A DNA stretch of 64,000 bases from Marinifilum breve (GCF_003202155.1 NZ_QFLI01000004.1:62001-126000), one strand, 5' to 3'. Counted from the first letter of the stretch, positions 9,758 through 18,846 are shown. The notes: generated from the sequence alone by a model not told the origin. Program-made: numbers and translations.

Positions 9758-10399
9758 ATGAAAAACATTTTTTGTTTCCTCTTACTTGGACTTATCAGTC
9801 TAAATGTATCAGCACAAGATGCTAAAGCAAAAGCGATTCTAGATAAAGTATCAGCTATAAATAAAGAATATAAAAGTATTAAGGCGGAGTTTACCTTTTC
9901 TATGGACAACGAAGAAGAGGATATTCACGAAATCTCGGAAGGAAGTATCATACTAAAAGAGAACAAATACAAACTTCAATTGATGGGAGTTGACACCTAT
10001 TTTGATGGAACAACTCAATATTCTCACATTATTGATGCTGAAGAAGTAAGCATCAAAGAGCCAGATGAAGACGAAGATGAAGCATTAAACCCTGCTAAGA
10101 TTTTTTCCATCTACGAAAATGGTTTTACTTATAAATATGTAAATGAAGTAAGTGAAAAAGGGAAAAAACTTCATGTAATCGATTTATTTCCTACCGATGA
10201 AGAGCGTGGTTTTACTCACATCCGACTAAAAATTGATCAGGCTACAAACCAAATCAGTGCTCTAAAATCAGTTGGTAAAGATGGAAATGATGTTAGCATT
10301 ATCTTGAAGAAACTTACGCCTAATGTTACATTGACTGATAAGGATTTTGTATTCGATACTGCTGCAAATCCTGATGTGGATATTAATGATATGAGATAA
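9758..10399 (+). CDS. LolA-like outer membrane lipoprotein carrier
   Basis: 213 residues with a cleavable signal peptide (MKNIFCFLLLGLISLNVSAQ). The mature part matches the LolA/LolB half-barrel family of Bacteroidota: an opening helix (AKAILDKVSAINKEYKSIKAEFTF), then strands with the usual spacing, DTYFDGTTQYSH and FPTDEERGFTHIRLKID. It probably carries lipoproteins across the periplasm to the outer membrane. Other LolA-fold proteins have other cargos, so the symbol is withheld. An acidic insert (EPDEDEDEALNPAK) near residue 105 resembles the hinge region of the family. It lies 51 bp after ftsK, and a strong terminator follows. Confidence 0.85.
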   Translation: MKNIFCFLLLGLISLNVSAQDAKAKAILDKVSAINKEYKSIKAEFTFSMDNEEEDIHEISEGSIILKENKYKLQLMGVDTYFDGTTQYSHIIDAEEVSIKEPDEDEDEALNPAKIFSIYENGFTYKYVNEVSEKGKKLHVIDLFPTDEERGFTHIRLKIDQATNQISALKSVGKDGNDVSIILKKLTPNVTLTDKDFVFDTAANPDVDINDMR

Positions 10400-10425
10400 A
10401 GTAATTCTACTAAAATATATACTCC

Positions 10426-10454
10426 AATCCTCTGCTCTCGCAGGGGATTTTTTT
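10426..10454 (+). terminator. intrinsic terminator of the ftsK-lolA unit
   Basis: A 10-bp stem (AATCCTCTGC / GCAGGGGATT, one T-G pair) with loop TCTC is followed by seven or more T. It begins 26 bp after the LolA-like stop. Confidence 0.9.
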
Positions 10455-10500
10455 ATACAATAATAGAATTAATGTAATTTAAACTGAAAAAGGATTTCAT

Positions 10501-10925
10501 TCTAAAAAAAAGATCAATTGCAAAAGGAAGTAGAGTAAAATTTTGATGCGAAGTACTTTATACAATTGCAAAAACCCAACTTTTTGGAAAAAAGTGGTAT
10601 TGTAAACCACAAAAAAGCTTTTTTTGAAAAAGTCAACCCATTGTCATGTGACAATAAGTTGTATTCTTGGCTAGAAGTACTTTTTACAATTGCAAAACCC
10701 AAACTTTTTGGAAAAAAGTGGTATTGTAAACCACAAAAAAGTTTTTTTGAAAAAGTCAACCCATTGTCATGTGACAATGAGTTGTATTTTTGGCTAGAAG
10801 TACTTTTTACAACTGCAAAACCCAACTTTTTGAAAAAAAGTAGAATTGCTCACTTCAAAACGCAATTTTTGAAAAAGTCGACCAATTGCAGAAAGAAATG
10901 GGATAAAATTTTGGCCTGAAGTTGT
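10501..10925. repeat. ~123-bp tandem repeat block, about 3.4 copies
   Basis: Imperfect tandem repeats. The anchor GAAGTACTTT / GAAGTTGTTT recurs at 10550, 10674, 10797 and 10918, giving periods of 124, 123 and 121 bp. A partial copy precedes the first anchor. Units 1 and 2 are nearly identical and unit 3 is more diverged. Each contains dyads: GTGGT...ACCAC, and CATTGTCA-TG-TGACAATG with an 8-bp stem. The block lies in the 687-bp gap between the LolA-like terminator and the next operon. It contains a 117-codon open frame that is a by-product of the repeat. Confidence 0.85.
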
Positions 10926-11034
10926 TTTTCCTATTTCAAAAGCGAGCAAATTAAAAGAGAGAAATTAACTTCTTCATTAATTCTTTCATTTCCTCCAATA
11001 TATCTGAAATAAGAACGTTTTATGAGATCAACAC

Positions 11035-11058
11035 ATACAAAATACTGGTATTTTGTAT
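11035..11058. promoter_or_regulatory. 24-bp palindrome upstream of the Lnb-like gene
   Basis: ATACAAAATAC (11035-11045) and GTATTTTGTAT (11048-11058) form perfect 11-bp arms around TG. It ends 28 bp before the ATG of the Lnb-like gene, so it could be an operator overlapping the promoter or a 5'-UTR hairpin. No matching regulator gene is adjacent. Confidence 0.45.
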
Positions 11059-11086
11059 ATCTTCGATCAGATAAATATTCATCCTT

Positions 11087-12271
11087 ATGAAAAGATTCAA
11101 ATTCTTTATATGCCTATTTGTAATAGGCATCCTATCATTATCACATACAAACGCTAAGCAACTTTCCGAACAATCTGAAGTAAGTTTGCTAACCTGTTCG
11201 CCAGGTGAAGATATTTACCGACATTGGGGACACTCAGCACTGCGATTTCATGATCCTCTAAACAAAATTGACCTAGTTTTTAATTATGGGACATTCAATT
11301 TTAACACCCCAAATTTTTACACAAAGTTTGCTAGGGGAAAATTAATGTATCGTTTAGCATATGAATCTTACCGTGATTTTTTGCCTGAATATATGAAATC
11401 TGGTCAAGGAGTAACCGAGCAGAAATTAAATTTAGATCTTGATACAAAAAGAAAGCTATTTGCCGCGGTAGCGGAAAACTACAAGCCAGAAAATAGGTAT
11501 TATTATTACGATTTCTTGTTCGACAATTGTTCAACCCGAATAAGAGACATTATTGAGGCCAATGTTGAGGGCAAAATCATTTACAAAGAAAATAAGGATG
11601 AGCCTAAAAACTTCTGGAACTTGCTGGATCATTTTATGAATCGAAGTCGATGGATTCACTTGGGGATCCATATCATTTTAGGTTCGCCATGCGATGTGGA
11701 AGCAACGCCATACCAGTATATGTTTTTACCTGATAACATGATGTATGCTTTTGCCGAAGCTACCGTATTAAATAATGGCGAAAGAGTTCCACTTGTTAGC
11801 CATACCAAAGAAGTATTAAATCCAGCTTTGGATTATAAAATGACAGAATGGTACAAGCGCCCAGGTTTTATATTCGGGATACTTTCACTAATCATTTTAT
11901 GGGTAAGCATTCGTACATTAAAAAGCAAGCTCAATTATTTTATTATCGATCACGTTTTGTTCGGAGTAACAGGTTTAGTGGGTTGGGTAATTATTTTTCT
12001 TTGGTTTTTTACCGATCATCAAGCAACCGGACCAAACTGGAATATCCTTTGGGCGTTACCTTTTTACTTTCCTGTAGCAAACATCTTGCTAGGCTTGAAA
12101 AATAAAGCATCATACTTCTTCTTCTTTACAAGCTCTGTACTATTATTAATTGTTTTGGCGACATGGTTCATCATTCCACAATCATTTCCGAATGAAATTT
12201 TGCCAATTGTAGCCTTATTATTCATACGATCAATCTATATCGTTAAAAAATTAAAACTCAAGTTGGTTTAA
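11087..12271 (+). CDS. DUF4105 / Lnb-like periplasmic-domain membrane protein
   Basis: 394 residues: signal peptide, periplasmic N-terminal domain (~25-250), then about five C-terminal membrane helices (~262-390). The domain carries family hallmarks GEDIYRHWGHSALRFHDP (around residue 40, with a His) and YYYDFLFDNCSTRIRDII (around residue 145, with Asn-Cys), consistent with a Cys/His NlpC/P60-like active site. DUF4105 is now linked to Lnb-type lipoprotein N-acylation. From memory, an Lnb-like enzyme acts in Bacteroides, where classical Lnt is absent. That role here is inference. The ATG of the following acyl-ACP thioesterase overlaps its stop (TAATG). Confidence 0.8.
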   Translation: MKRFKFFICLFVIGILSLSHTNAKQLSEQSEVSLLTCSPGEDIYRHWGHSALRFHDPLNKIDLVFNYGTFNFNTPNFYTKFARGKLMYRLAYESYRDFLPEYMKSGQGVTEQKLNLDLDTKRKLFAAVAENYKPENRYYYYDFLFDNCSTRIRDIIEANVEGKIIYKENKDEPKNFWNLLDHFMNRSRWIHLGIHIILGSPCDVEATPYQYMFLPDNMMYAFAEATVLNNGERVPLVSHTKEVLNPALDYKMTEWYKRPGFIFGILSLIILWVSIRTLKSKLNYFIIDHVLFGVTGLVGWVIIFLWFFTDHQATGPNWNILWALPFYFPVANILLGLKNKASYFFFFTSSVLLLIVLATWFIIPQSFPNEILPIVALLFIRSIYIVKKLKLKLV

Positions 12272-13029
12272 TGGATACTTTAGAAATTAATCAAACAAAA
12301 TTTACAAAAACATTCCGAATTGGCTCTTTCGATACCGATTTTAATGGAAGGGTTAAACTTACATCCATATGCAATTACCTGCAAGAAATTGCGGGTATGC
12401 ATGCCGATGCCTTAAATTGGGGAATCGATAAATTAATGCAGCAAGATTTATCATGGGTTTTAACCCGATTAAAGGTGAAAGTTATTGATTATCCGAAATG
12501 GACCGATGAAATAACCGTTGAAACCTGGCCTACAGGAATTGAAGGCTTATTTGGGAACAGAGATTTTAGAATTCTTGATAAAGATGGCAAGACGATCATC
12601 CTGGCAAGTTCATCGTGGTTAATTATTAATATCAAGAGCAAAAGGCCAACTCGCCCCCACTCCATTATCGATGGTGCGAAATATGACAATGCCAAAAAGG
12701 TATTTGAAGCACCTTTGCAAAAATTAAATACTGATGTTCCTGAAAATCCAAACTTAACTATTGATGTGCATTTTAGCGATATTGACATTAACCAGCATGT
12801 TAATAATGTGAAGTACATCAAATGGATAATAGATTCTTGTCCAATAGAGAAATTAAGCTCTGGCTCGATCGATGAATTGGAAATTAATTTTCTGCACGAG
12901 GCCAAATACAACGATAAATTAAGCATTTATAACAATTACAGTAATAATGACGATCGCGAATCTCACTTTCTGATTAGAAACAACAAAAGCAATGTAGAAA
13001 ATTGCAGGTCTATTATTAAATGGAAATAA
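12271..13029 (+). CDS. acyl-ACP thioesterase family protein
   Basis: 252 residues, double-hotdog fold of the acyl-ACP thioesterase family (Pfam Acyl-ACP_TE). The N-terminal hotdog has FRIGSFDTDFNGRVKLTSICNYLQE and a WVLTRLKVKV strand. The C-terminal hotdog has the catalytic-type block SDIDINQHVNNVKYIKWI near residue 170 (Asn/His). The family hydrolyses acyl-ACP to free fatty acid. The start codon overlaps the stop of the upstream Lnb-like gene by one base, so translation is coupled. A link between acyl chain supply and lipoprotein acylation is only suggested by this coupling. Confidence 0.85.
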   Translation: MDTLEINQTKFTKTFRIGSFDTDFNGRVKLTSICNYLQEIAGMHADALNWGIDKLMQQDLSWVLTRLKVKVIDYPKWTDEITVETWPTGIEGLFGNRDFRILDKDGKTIILASSSWLIINIKSKRPTRPHSIIDGAKYDNAKKVFEAPLQKLNTDVPENPNLTIDVHFSDIDINQHVNNVKYIKWIIDSCPIEKLSSGSIDELEINFLHEAKYNDKLSIYNNYSNNDDRESHFLIRNNKSNVENCRSIIKWK

Positions 13030-13041
13030 TTTAAGAACAAT

Positions 13042-13605
13042 ATGCAACAATTTTTATCCGGATTCGAATCCGCTTTTTCATACTTAATTTCACTATCTCT
13101 TTTTGATCATTTTTTAATCCTATTGCTTTTCGGCATTGTTTTTCAGTTAAAAGAATGGAAAAATTTGTTTTCACTTTTCCTTGCCCTTGGTATTGGTTCT
13201 CTAGTGGGATTGCTTTTGGCATGTTTTAAAATCACTCATTTCTCTAATTCAACCATAAGGTTGGCAACGGCAATTTCATTATTGGCAGTTGGAGTTCACC
13301 ATATGATTTCAAACAACTTATCAGCAAACGCAATTCGATACAATTTTTTCGCATTAATCGGATTGGTAGTTGGCACCAGCATTAGCTTACACTTTCTAAA
13401 ATCATTCGGAAGCAACTTAAAATTCATTCACCTTTCGGGATACAGCCTGGGAGTGTTGGCAGCATACCTAATCATTATATTGGCAGGATTGTTGATTTCT
13501 GCTTTAATCATTGCAGTATTCAAAACCGACAGAAAAAGCTTTAACCTTTCCATTTCGGGAATTGGTATTGGAATAGCATTGGTTTTAATATATTTGAGAT
13601 ACTAA
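13042..13605 (+). CDS. HupE/UreJ-like integral membrane protein
   Basis: 187 residues with about six predicted membrane helices and almost no soluble part. The N-terminal pattern (ISLSLFDHFLILLLFGIVFQLKEWK) echoes the GxDHxLFL...LF region of HupE/UreJ_2 proteins of Bacteroidota, which are proposed metal (Ni/Co) or small-solute channels. Similarity is partial, so the substrate is open. It starts 12 bp after the thioesterase gene and is likely the last gene of that operon. A strong bidirectional terminator follows. Confidence 0.6.
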   Translation: MQQFLSGFESAFSYLISLSLFDHFLILLLFGIVFQLKEWKNLFSLFLALGIGSLVGLLLACFKITHFSNSTIRLATAISLLAVGVHHMISNNLSANAIRYNFFALIGLVVGTSISLHFLKSFGSNLKFIHLSGYSLGVLAAYLIIILAGLLISALIIAVFKTDRKSFNLSISGIGIGIALVLIYLRY

Positions 13606-13624
13606 TCCTTAGTGATATGGGTTA

Positions 13625-13660
13625 AAAAAAATGCGAATCGAGATGATTCGCATTTTTTTT
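13625..13660. terminator. bidirectional terminator between HupE-like gene and pyk
   Basis: A 9-bp stem ATGCGAATC / GATTCGCAT with a 5-nt loop is flanked by A7 on the left and T8 on the right. It can stop both the rightward operon and leftward pyk. Confidence 0.92.
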
Positions 13661-13677
13661 GCTTCTATATTTTCTTG

Positions 13678-15093
13678 TTACACTTTATGTGTCAACTGAT
13701 CTACTTTACTGATTTCCATAAAAGAAACTCCCTTAGATGGACCAAAGCTACCACCAATGATAATCACCATATCATCACCGGTAAAGTATTTCTTTTCCAT
13801 CAAGGTATACATTGATTGCTTCACATATTCATCTCTACTGGCCAACAGTTTTCTATAACCTGCTTCAACTCCATACGAAAGAGCCAACTCACGCATCACT
13901 CGTTTTGAGTAACACAAGGCATAAACAGGAGAAGTTCCTCTGTAAGCTGATAGATATCGCCCTGTTCTTCCAGTCAAAGTATCAGTAACAATTGCTTTTA
14001 CAGGAAGTAATTGTGATGATTTTACAGCAGAACGTGCCAAAATTGCTGTTAATTCCTGGTTACTAGGTACGAAATTCTTTCTTGTATCAGGATATAATTC
14101 TTTCTCAACCTCAATCGCAACTTCCTTCATGGTTCGAACCGATTCCACCGGATATTCACCATAAGCAGTTTCTCCACTTAGCATGATTGCATCAGTTCTA
14201 TTGTAAATCGCATTTGCAATGTCACTAACTTCTGCACGTGTTGGTCTAGGATTTTTAATCATTGAATGAAGCATCTGTGTTGCAATAATCACAGGTTTTT
14301 TACGCTCCATACATTTTCTAATGATTTTTCTTTGAATAACAGGTAATTTCTGAGCTGGGATTTCAATTGCCAAATCACCCCTTGCAACCATTATACCATA
14401 TGCATGATCAAGAATTTCATCAATATTATCAACACCTTCCTGATTTTCAATTTTTGCAATGATTTTTACTTTTGAATCATATTTATCAAGAATTCTTTGA
14501 ATTTCCAGAACATCCTCTTTATTTCTAACAAATGAATGCGCTATAAAATCAATATCCTGCTCAATAGCAAAATCGATAAAAGTTCTATCCTTTTGAGTAA
14601 GTGAAGGTAATTTAATAGAAACGCCAGGTACGTTTACACTTTTACGATTTTTAATAGGTCCTTCGTTTTTAGCCTCGACAAGCAAGAAATCATCATGCTT
14701 TTCAATAACTAACAACTCAAGTTCTCCATCATCAATCAGGATCTTCTTACCGACTTCTACATCATTTACAAAATTCTCGTAACTAACCAATAAGCAGTCA
14801 TCTGCCGTTTCATCCTCTTTTTTTCCCTTAATTTTAATCTTATCACCACTATTAAGGAATAAATCATCTTCAACATCTACTGTTCTGATCTCAGGACCTT
14901 TTGTATCCACAAGTAATGCTATCCTGTCCGAAACAGCTCTTACATTATCAATTACTTTTTGTGCATCGGCATGTGTTTGATGTGCTGTATTAAGCCTTAC
15001 AACGTTCATACCCTCTTCAAAAAGTTGTGTAAGAAATTCAACATCACATCTCTTGTCAGAAATCGTTGCAATAATTTTCGTATGCTTCTTCAT
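13678..15093 (-). CDS. pyk: pyruvate kinase
   Basis: A 471-residue glycolytic enzyme: PEP + ADP to pyruvate + ATP. Signatures are TKIIATISDKRCD at the N-terminus (substrate loop), NVVRLNTAH with the conserved Arg/Asn, LLVDTKGPEIRT, KIENQEGVDNIDEIL (the pyruvate kinase active-site motif with catalytic Lys), MVARGDLAIEIP and QMLHSMIKNPRPTRAEVSDIANA. The length is normal for the bacterial enzyme. An upstream TATCTTTG box (minus strand) may be its -7 element. It is followed on the same strand, upstream, by aroQ at a 130-bp distance, so the two are probably separate units. Confidence 0.97.
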   Translation of the reverse strand: MKKHTKIIATISDKRCDVEFLTQLFEEGMNVVRLNTAHQTHADAQKVIDNVRAVSDRIALLVDTKGPEIRTVDVEDDLFLNSGDKIKIKGKKEDETADDCLLVSYENFVNDVEVGKKILIDDGELELLVIEKHDDFLLVEAKNEGPIKNRKSVNVPGVSIKLPSLTQKDRTFIDFAIEQDIDFIAHSFVRNKEDVLEIQRILDKYDSKVKIIAKIENQEGVDNIDEILDHAYGIMVARGDLAIEIPAQKLPVIQRKIIRKCMERKKPVIIATQMLHSMIKNPRPTRAEVSDIANAIYNRTDAIMLSGETAYGEYPVESVRTMKEVAIEVEKELYPDTRKNFVPSNQELTAILARSAVKSSQLLPVKAIVTDTLTGRTGRYLSAYRGTSPVYALCYSKRVMRELALSYGVEAGYRKLLASRDEYVKQSMYTLMEKKYFTGDDMVIIIGGSFGPSKGVSFMEISKVDQLTHKV

Positions 15094-15126
15094 AGAAAAA
15101 CTCTTTCATTATTAGTTTTGGCAATA

Positions 15127-15134
15127 CAAAGATA
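15127..15134 (-). promoter_or_regulatory. candidate -7 promoter box of pyk
   Basis: TATCTTTG on the minus strand fits the Bacteroidota TAnnTTTG element and lies 33 bp before the pyk ATG. No well-spaced -33 TTTG was found, so this is tentative. Confidence 0.35.
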
Positions 15135-15223
15135 GTCAATATTACCACAAGGATACAGGCAAATATTCTATAGCATAAATTGCAAACGATGTAAAAAAAA
15201 CTTTTATCACAAAAAAGTAAACT

Positions 15224-15649
15224 TTAATCCAAACAAGACAAAAGTGCCTCTATCGCTAGGCGATAAGAATCCAATCCAAATCCCGCAATTGTGCCAATAC
15301 AATCCTTACCAATCATTGTTTTTCCTCTGAAAGACTCTCGCTTATGCACATTTGATATATGTACCTCAATAACAGGCGTATTCACAGCAGCAATCGCATC
15401 TCCAAGAGCTACAGATGTATGAGTATAAGCACCAGCATTCAGAATAATACCATCATAATCGAAACCCACACGATGTATTTCATTTATCAATTCTCCTTCT
15501 ATATTAGATTGATAATATTCAAGTTGAATTTTTCCGTACATCATCTTTAACTCCTCAAAATAAGTTTCGAACGAAACTTCTCCATATATAGATTTTTCGC
15601 GCACTCCAAGCAAATTTAGGTTGGGACCATTTATTATCAAAAAATTCAT
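15224..15649 (-). CDS. aroQ: 3-dehydroquinate dehydratase, type II
   Basis: A 141-residue shikimate-pathway enzyme that converts 3-dehydroquinate to 3-dehydroshikimate. The type II signature is clear: IINGPNLNLLGVREKSIYG at the N-terminus (with catalytic Arg/Tyr in the mobile loop), YQSNIEGELINEIH, IILNAGAYTHTSVALGDAI, and VEVHISN with the conserved His, followed by HKRESFRGKT. The length matches the ~145-residue dodecameric family. It is divergent from xerD across a 186-bp gap. An aroQ-xerD head-to-head arrangement is common in Bacteroidota. Confidence 0.95.
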   Translation of the reverse strand: MNFLIINGPNLNLLGVREKSIYGEVSFETYFEELKMMYGKIQLEYYQSNIEGELINEIHRVGFDYDGIILNAGAYTHTSVALGDAIAAVNTPVIEVHISNVHKRESFRGKTMIGKDCIGTIAGFGLDSYRLAIEALLSCLD

Positions 15650-15835
15650 CTTATCAAAAAAAATTAAGGTTAAACATAAATAGTATATGAAAAATTTGTC
15701 AGCTTACGTAATATTTTTTTAAATTGCACACAAGAATTATCATAAACATTTCGTATATTTAAACGACTGAGTAAAACTACAAATTATAAAGCAAATTATT
15801 TACAACTATAACTACATACTAAAAACTGGATAAAA

Positions 15836-16741
15836 ATGAAATGGACAACAACAATTGAAAATTTTAAGACCTACCTCACCTTAGAGAAGTCACTCTCTAA
15901 GAACTCGGTAGATGCTTACATTAATGACATTACTAAGTTAACTACTTTCTTTAGAGAAAAGAATATTGAGGTAACTCCTGAAGAAGTAGTACTTCAGCAT
16001 TTGAAGGATTTTGTTGCTTGGATTAATGATGCAGGTACTAGCCCTCGCACTCAAGCACGTGTAATTTCTGGTATTAAAGCTTTCTTTAAGTATCTATTAT
16101 TGGAAGAAATTATCGAAAAAAATCCAACTGCTTTATTAGAAGCTCCAAAAATTGGACGTAAACTTCCTGACACTTTAACTACAGACGAAATTGACGTTTT
16201 AGTAAAAGCTGTTGACATGAACAAGTCAGAAGGACAAAGAAACCGTGCAATTCTTGAAACTTTATATTCTTGTGGATTAAGAGTATCTGAATTGATTGAT
16301 TTAAGAGTTTCTAACCTTCACTTCCGCATGGGATTTATTAAAATTCATGGAAAAGGAAACAAAGAGCGTTTAATTCCAATTGGAAAGAAAGCTAAAAAAG
16401 AAATCAAATTGTATCTTAAAAACTATCGCGGTAAATTAAATATCGATAAGGATAGTGAAGATATCTTGTTCTTGAATAGAAGAGGTCGTAAGTTATCACG
16501 TGTAATGATCTTTACTATTATTAAGAACTTGTCTAAGAAAGTTGGTTTGAAGAAAAATGTTTCTCCTCACACTTTCCGTCACTCTTTCGCATCTCACTTG
16601 GTAGAAGGTGGTGCTGATTTAAGAGCTGTACAAGAAATGTTAGGTCACGAGTCAATTTTAACAACTGAAATTTATACTCATTTGGATAGAGAATATTTGA
16701 AAGAAACAATCAAAAATTTCCATCCAAGATCTAAAGACTAA
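15836..16741 (+). CDS. xerD: site-specific tyrosine recombinase XerD
   Basis: 301 residues. It resolves chromosome dimers at dif with XerC-type partners, under FtsK control (ftsK at 7.3 kb). The SAM-like N-terminal domain (1-~100) is followed by the catalytic domain with Arg149 in SCGLRVSEL, Lys173 in KIHGKGNKER, the HTFRHSFASHL box (His and Arg), LGHESILTTEIYTH, and the nucleophile Tyr280. The C-terminal helix typical of Xer proteins is present. The absence of mobile-element features nearby favours the housekeeping enzyme over an integrase. Confidence 0.93.
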   Translation: MKWTTTIENFKTYLTLEKSLSKNSVDAYINDITKLTTFFREKNIEVTPEEVVLQHLKDFVAWINDAGTSPRTQARVISGIKAFFKYLLLEEIIEKNPTALLEAPKIGRKLPDTLTTDEIDVLVKAVDMNKSEGQRNRAILETLYSCGLRVSELIDLRVSNLHFRMGFIKIHGKGNKERLIPIGKKAKKEIKLYLKNYRGKLNIDKDSEDILFLNRRGRKLSRVMIFTIIKNLSKKVGLKKNVSPHTFRHSFASHLVEGGADLRAVQEMLGHESILTTEIYTHLDREYLKETIKNFHPRSKD

Positions 16742-16795
16742 TTGATTTTTCTTTTCATTTTATAATGGAATTTTGAAATAAATGTCACTTTTTAC

Positions 16796-16827
16796 ACCTC
16801 CAAAGCAGTTGCTTTGGAGGTTTTTTT
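16796..16827 (+). terminator. intrinsic terminator of xerD
   Basis: A perfect 12-bp stem ACCTCCAAAGCA / TGCTTTGGAGGT with a 2-nt loop is followed by seven T. Confidence 0.95.
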
Positions 16828-17153
16828 ATAACTTTTAGTTAGAATTATTCCTGCTACTCTAACTCTCAATCGCTCTTTATAGTTAATCATAATTTTCAAT
16901 TATTTAGAACTCTCGATTTTTACGCAAACGTTTGTATTTCAAAGAAAAGATGGAATTATTTTAAACAAAAAAAGAAGGGAAAACTGAAAAAAAGAAGCGT
17001 TTTCAACGTCCCTAGATCAATTTTCCCCACGATAAAAGTAGTAAAACTTACTGAGAAATAATATCTTAAAAATTACAAAAAAATATGTACATAGTAGGAT
17101 TTATGCATATATAGTCATACTTTTGAAGCTCCAAACCAAATATTAAATGTCAC
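16828..17153. promoter_or_regulatory. pckA upstream region
   Basis: 326 bp without a gene. CAAACGTTTG at 16925-16934 is a perfect palindrome reminiscent of LacI-family operators. A TACTTTTG box at 17118-17125 fits the -7 consensus and lies 28 bp before the pckA start, though no clear -33 element is properly spaced. Regulation of gluconeogenesis here is plausible but unproven. Confidence 0.4.
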
Positions 17154-18812
17154 ATGAACGCTATTGAAGTTAATATGATTGCAGAATTACAAGAATCATT
17201 AAAAAAGCATTCTAACATTCAAGAGAATCTTTCAAGAGAATCTCTAATTACTCAAGCAGTAGAAAATAAAGAAGCTGTTTTAACAAAGAACGGTTCACTT
17301 GCAACTTGGACACCTCCTCATTCTACAGGTAGAAGTCCTAAGGATACTTATATTGTAAGAAATCCTGAAAGTGAATTAAATATAGACTGGTCATCAGCCA
17401 ATAATATTGCTATGAATCCGCAAACGTTTTCGATGATTTTTGAAGACGCTTTAAAGATGATTGATGAGAAGGAAACAGTTTATACAACGGATCGAGTAAT
17501 TGGTGCAGATTCTAAATATGCATTACCAGTAAAAACCATTACTGATAAAAGTTTGAGTCAGGTTTTTATCGACAACATGTTTAGACCAGTACCTAATGAT
17601 CTTGACAAATCGATTTTTGCGAATGATGAATTTCATTTAATCGCTTTACCGAACAACAAATTGAACAAAGATCGTTACAAAGGCCTAGTAAGAGAACTTC
17701 CTAATGGGGAAACATCTGACATTTGTGTAGTTGTTGATTTCGATCAAAAGATAGGTATTGTTATTGGCTCTTCGTACATGGGAGCAATGAAGAAGTTGAT
17801 GTTTACAGTAATGAATTACTATTTACCATTTAAAGGTGTACTTCCTTTACACTGCTCGGCAAACGAAGGTAAAAATGGTGATTCCGCTCTTCTATTAGGA
17901 CTTTCTGGCACTGGCAAAACAACTTTGTCGGCAGATCCAAACAGAGCCCTTTTAGGTGATGACGAACACGGATGGAGTGATGATGGTATTTTCAACTTTG
18001 AAAATGGTTGTTACGCTAAAATGATCGATATCAAACCAGAAAACGAACCGGAAATTTACGAGGCTGTAATGCACGAAGATGATTACACCAAACATGGTGC
18101 AATTATTGAAAATGCTATGATTTATCCTAATGGAGAATTAGATTTCTTTGATGATAGATTTACTCCTAACTCAAGAGCAAGTTATCCTCTTAATTTCTTA
18201 AAAAATATCAAAGAAAGTTCAACCGCTGGAAATCCAAATACTATTTTATTCCTTACTGCTGATGCTTACGGTATATTGCCTCCAATCTCAAAATTGACTA
18301 AAGAACAAGCAATGCTTTGGTTCCTCATGGGATACACTTCGAAATTAGCTGGTACTGAAACCGGAGTAACTGAGCCACAGGCAACTTTCTCACGTTTCTT
18401 TGGACAACCATTTATGCCTTGTAATCCAAATATCTATGCTGAGATGCTAGGTGAAAAAATGGAGAAACACAATACCAATGTTTTCTTAATTAACACTGGT
18501 TGGAGCGGTGGTTCATACGGAACTGGTTCTCGTATCAAGCTAAAGTATACAAGAGCAATGGTAGATGCAGCTTTAAATGGAAAATTAAATGATGTAGAAT
18601 ATACTGAAGACAAATTATTCCATGTAAACATTCCTGCTGTTTGTGAAAATGTTCCAACAGAAATCTTAAATCCTATTAATACTTGGGAAAACAAGGAAGA
18701 TTACAAAAATACAGCTGAAAAATTGGCTAAGAAATTCTCCGTTGATTTTGATAAATCATATGGAAAACAAAATATTCCAGAAGATATCGTTTCACAATGC
18801 CCTGGAAAATAA
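17154..18812 (+). CDS. pckA: phosphoenolpyruvate carboxykinase (ATP)
   Basis: 552 residues. Interconverts oxaloacetate + ATP with PEP + CO2 + ADP. In succinate-forming Bacteroidota it often runs toward oxaloacetate. Motifs are TGRSPKDTYIVR near residue 58, the PEPCK kinase-1 P-loop GLSGTGKT at residues 249-256, kinase-2 LLGDDEHGW, the metal-binding His in LPLHCSANEG, FENGCYAK, and the adenine-loop region GTETGVTEPQATFS. The length is typical of the ATP-dependent family. It stands alone between two terminators. The start at MNAIEVNM is the first in-frame ATG, and an ATG eight codons later is possible. Confidence 0.96.
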   Translation: MNAIEVNMIAELQESLKKHSNIQENLSRESLITQAVENKEAVLTKNGSLATWTPPHSTGRSPKDTYIVRNPESELNIDWSSANNIAMNPQTFSMIFEDALKMIDEKETVYTTDRVIGADSKYALPVKTITDKSLSQVFIDNMFRPVPNDLDKSIFANDEFHLIALPNNKLNKDRYKGLVRELPNGETSDICVVVDFDQKIGIVIGSSYMGAMKKLMFTVMNYYLPFKGVLPLHCSANEGKNGDSALLLGLSGTGKTTLSADPNRALLGDDEHGWSDDGIFNFENGCYAKMIDIKPENEPEIYEAVMHEDDYTKHGAIIENAMIYPNGELDFFDDRFTPNSRASYPLNFLKNIKESSTAGNPNTILFLTADAYGILPPISKLTKEQAMLWFLMGYTSKLAGTETGVTEPQATFSRFFGQPFMPCNPNIYAEMLGEKMEKHNTNVFLINTGWSGGSYGTGSRIKLKYTRAMVDAALNGKLNDVEYTEDKLFHVNIPAVCENVPTEILNPINTWENKEDYKNTAEKLAKKFSVDFDKSYGKQNIPEDIVSQCPGK

Positions 18813-18846
18813 TTAACTCTACTTGTTATTTTATTTCTAATTCAAA

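Noticed and set aside
10566-10919. 117-codon open frame in the 123-bp repeats
   Set aside because: It merely follows the tandem repeat, the period is not a multiple of three, and the peptide has no recognisable fold. Not called as a gene.
10501-10925. attC sites of an integron (similar ~123-bp length)
   Set aside because: No cassette genes between units, no convincing paired R'/R'' core sites and no integron integrase nearby. xerD at 15.8 kb looks like the housekeeping enzyme.
12489-12926. 145-codon frame antisense to the thioesterase gene
   Set aside because: The plus-strand protein has clear family motifs and couples to its neighbour. The antisense frame is a shadow.
15836-16741. Phage or island integrase
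   Set aside because: Full-length XerD features, aroQ-xerD synteny, own terminator, no att repeats or mobile genes nearby.
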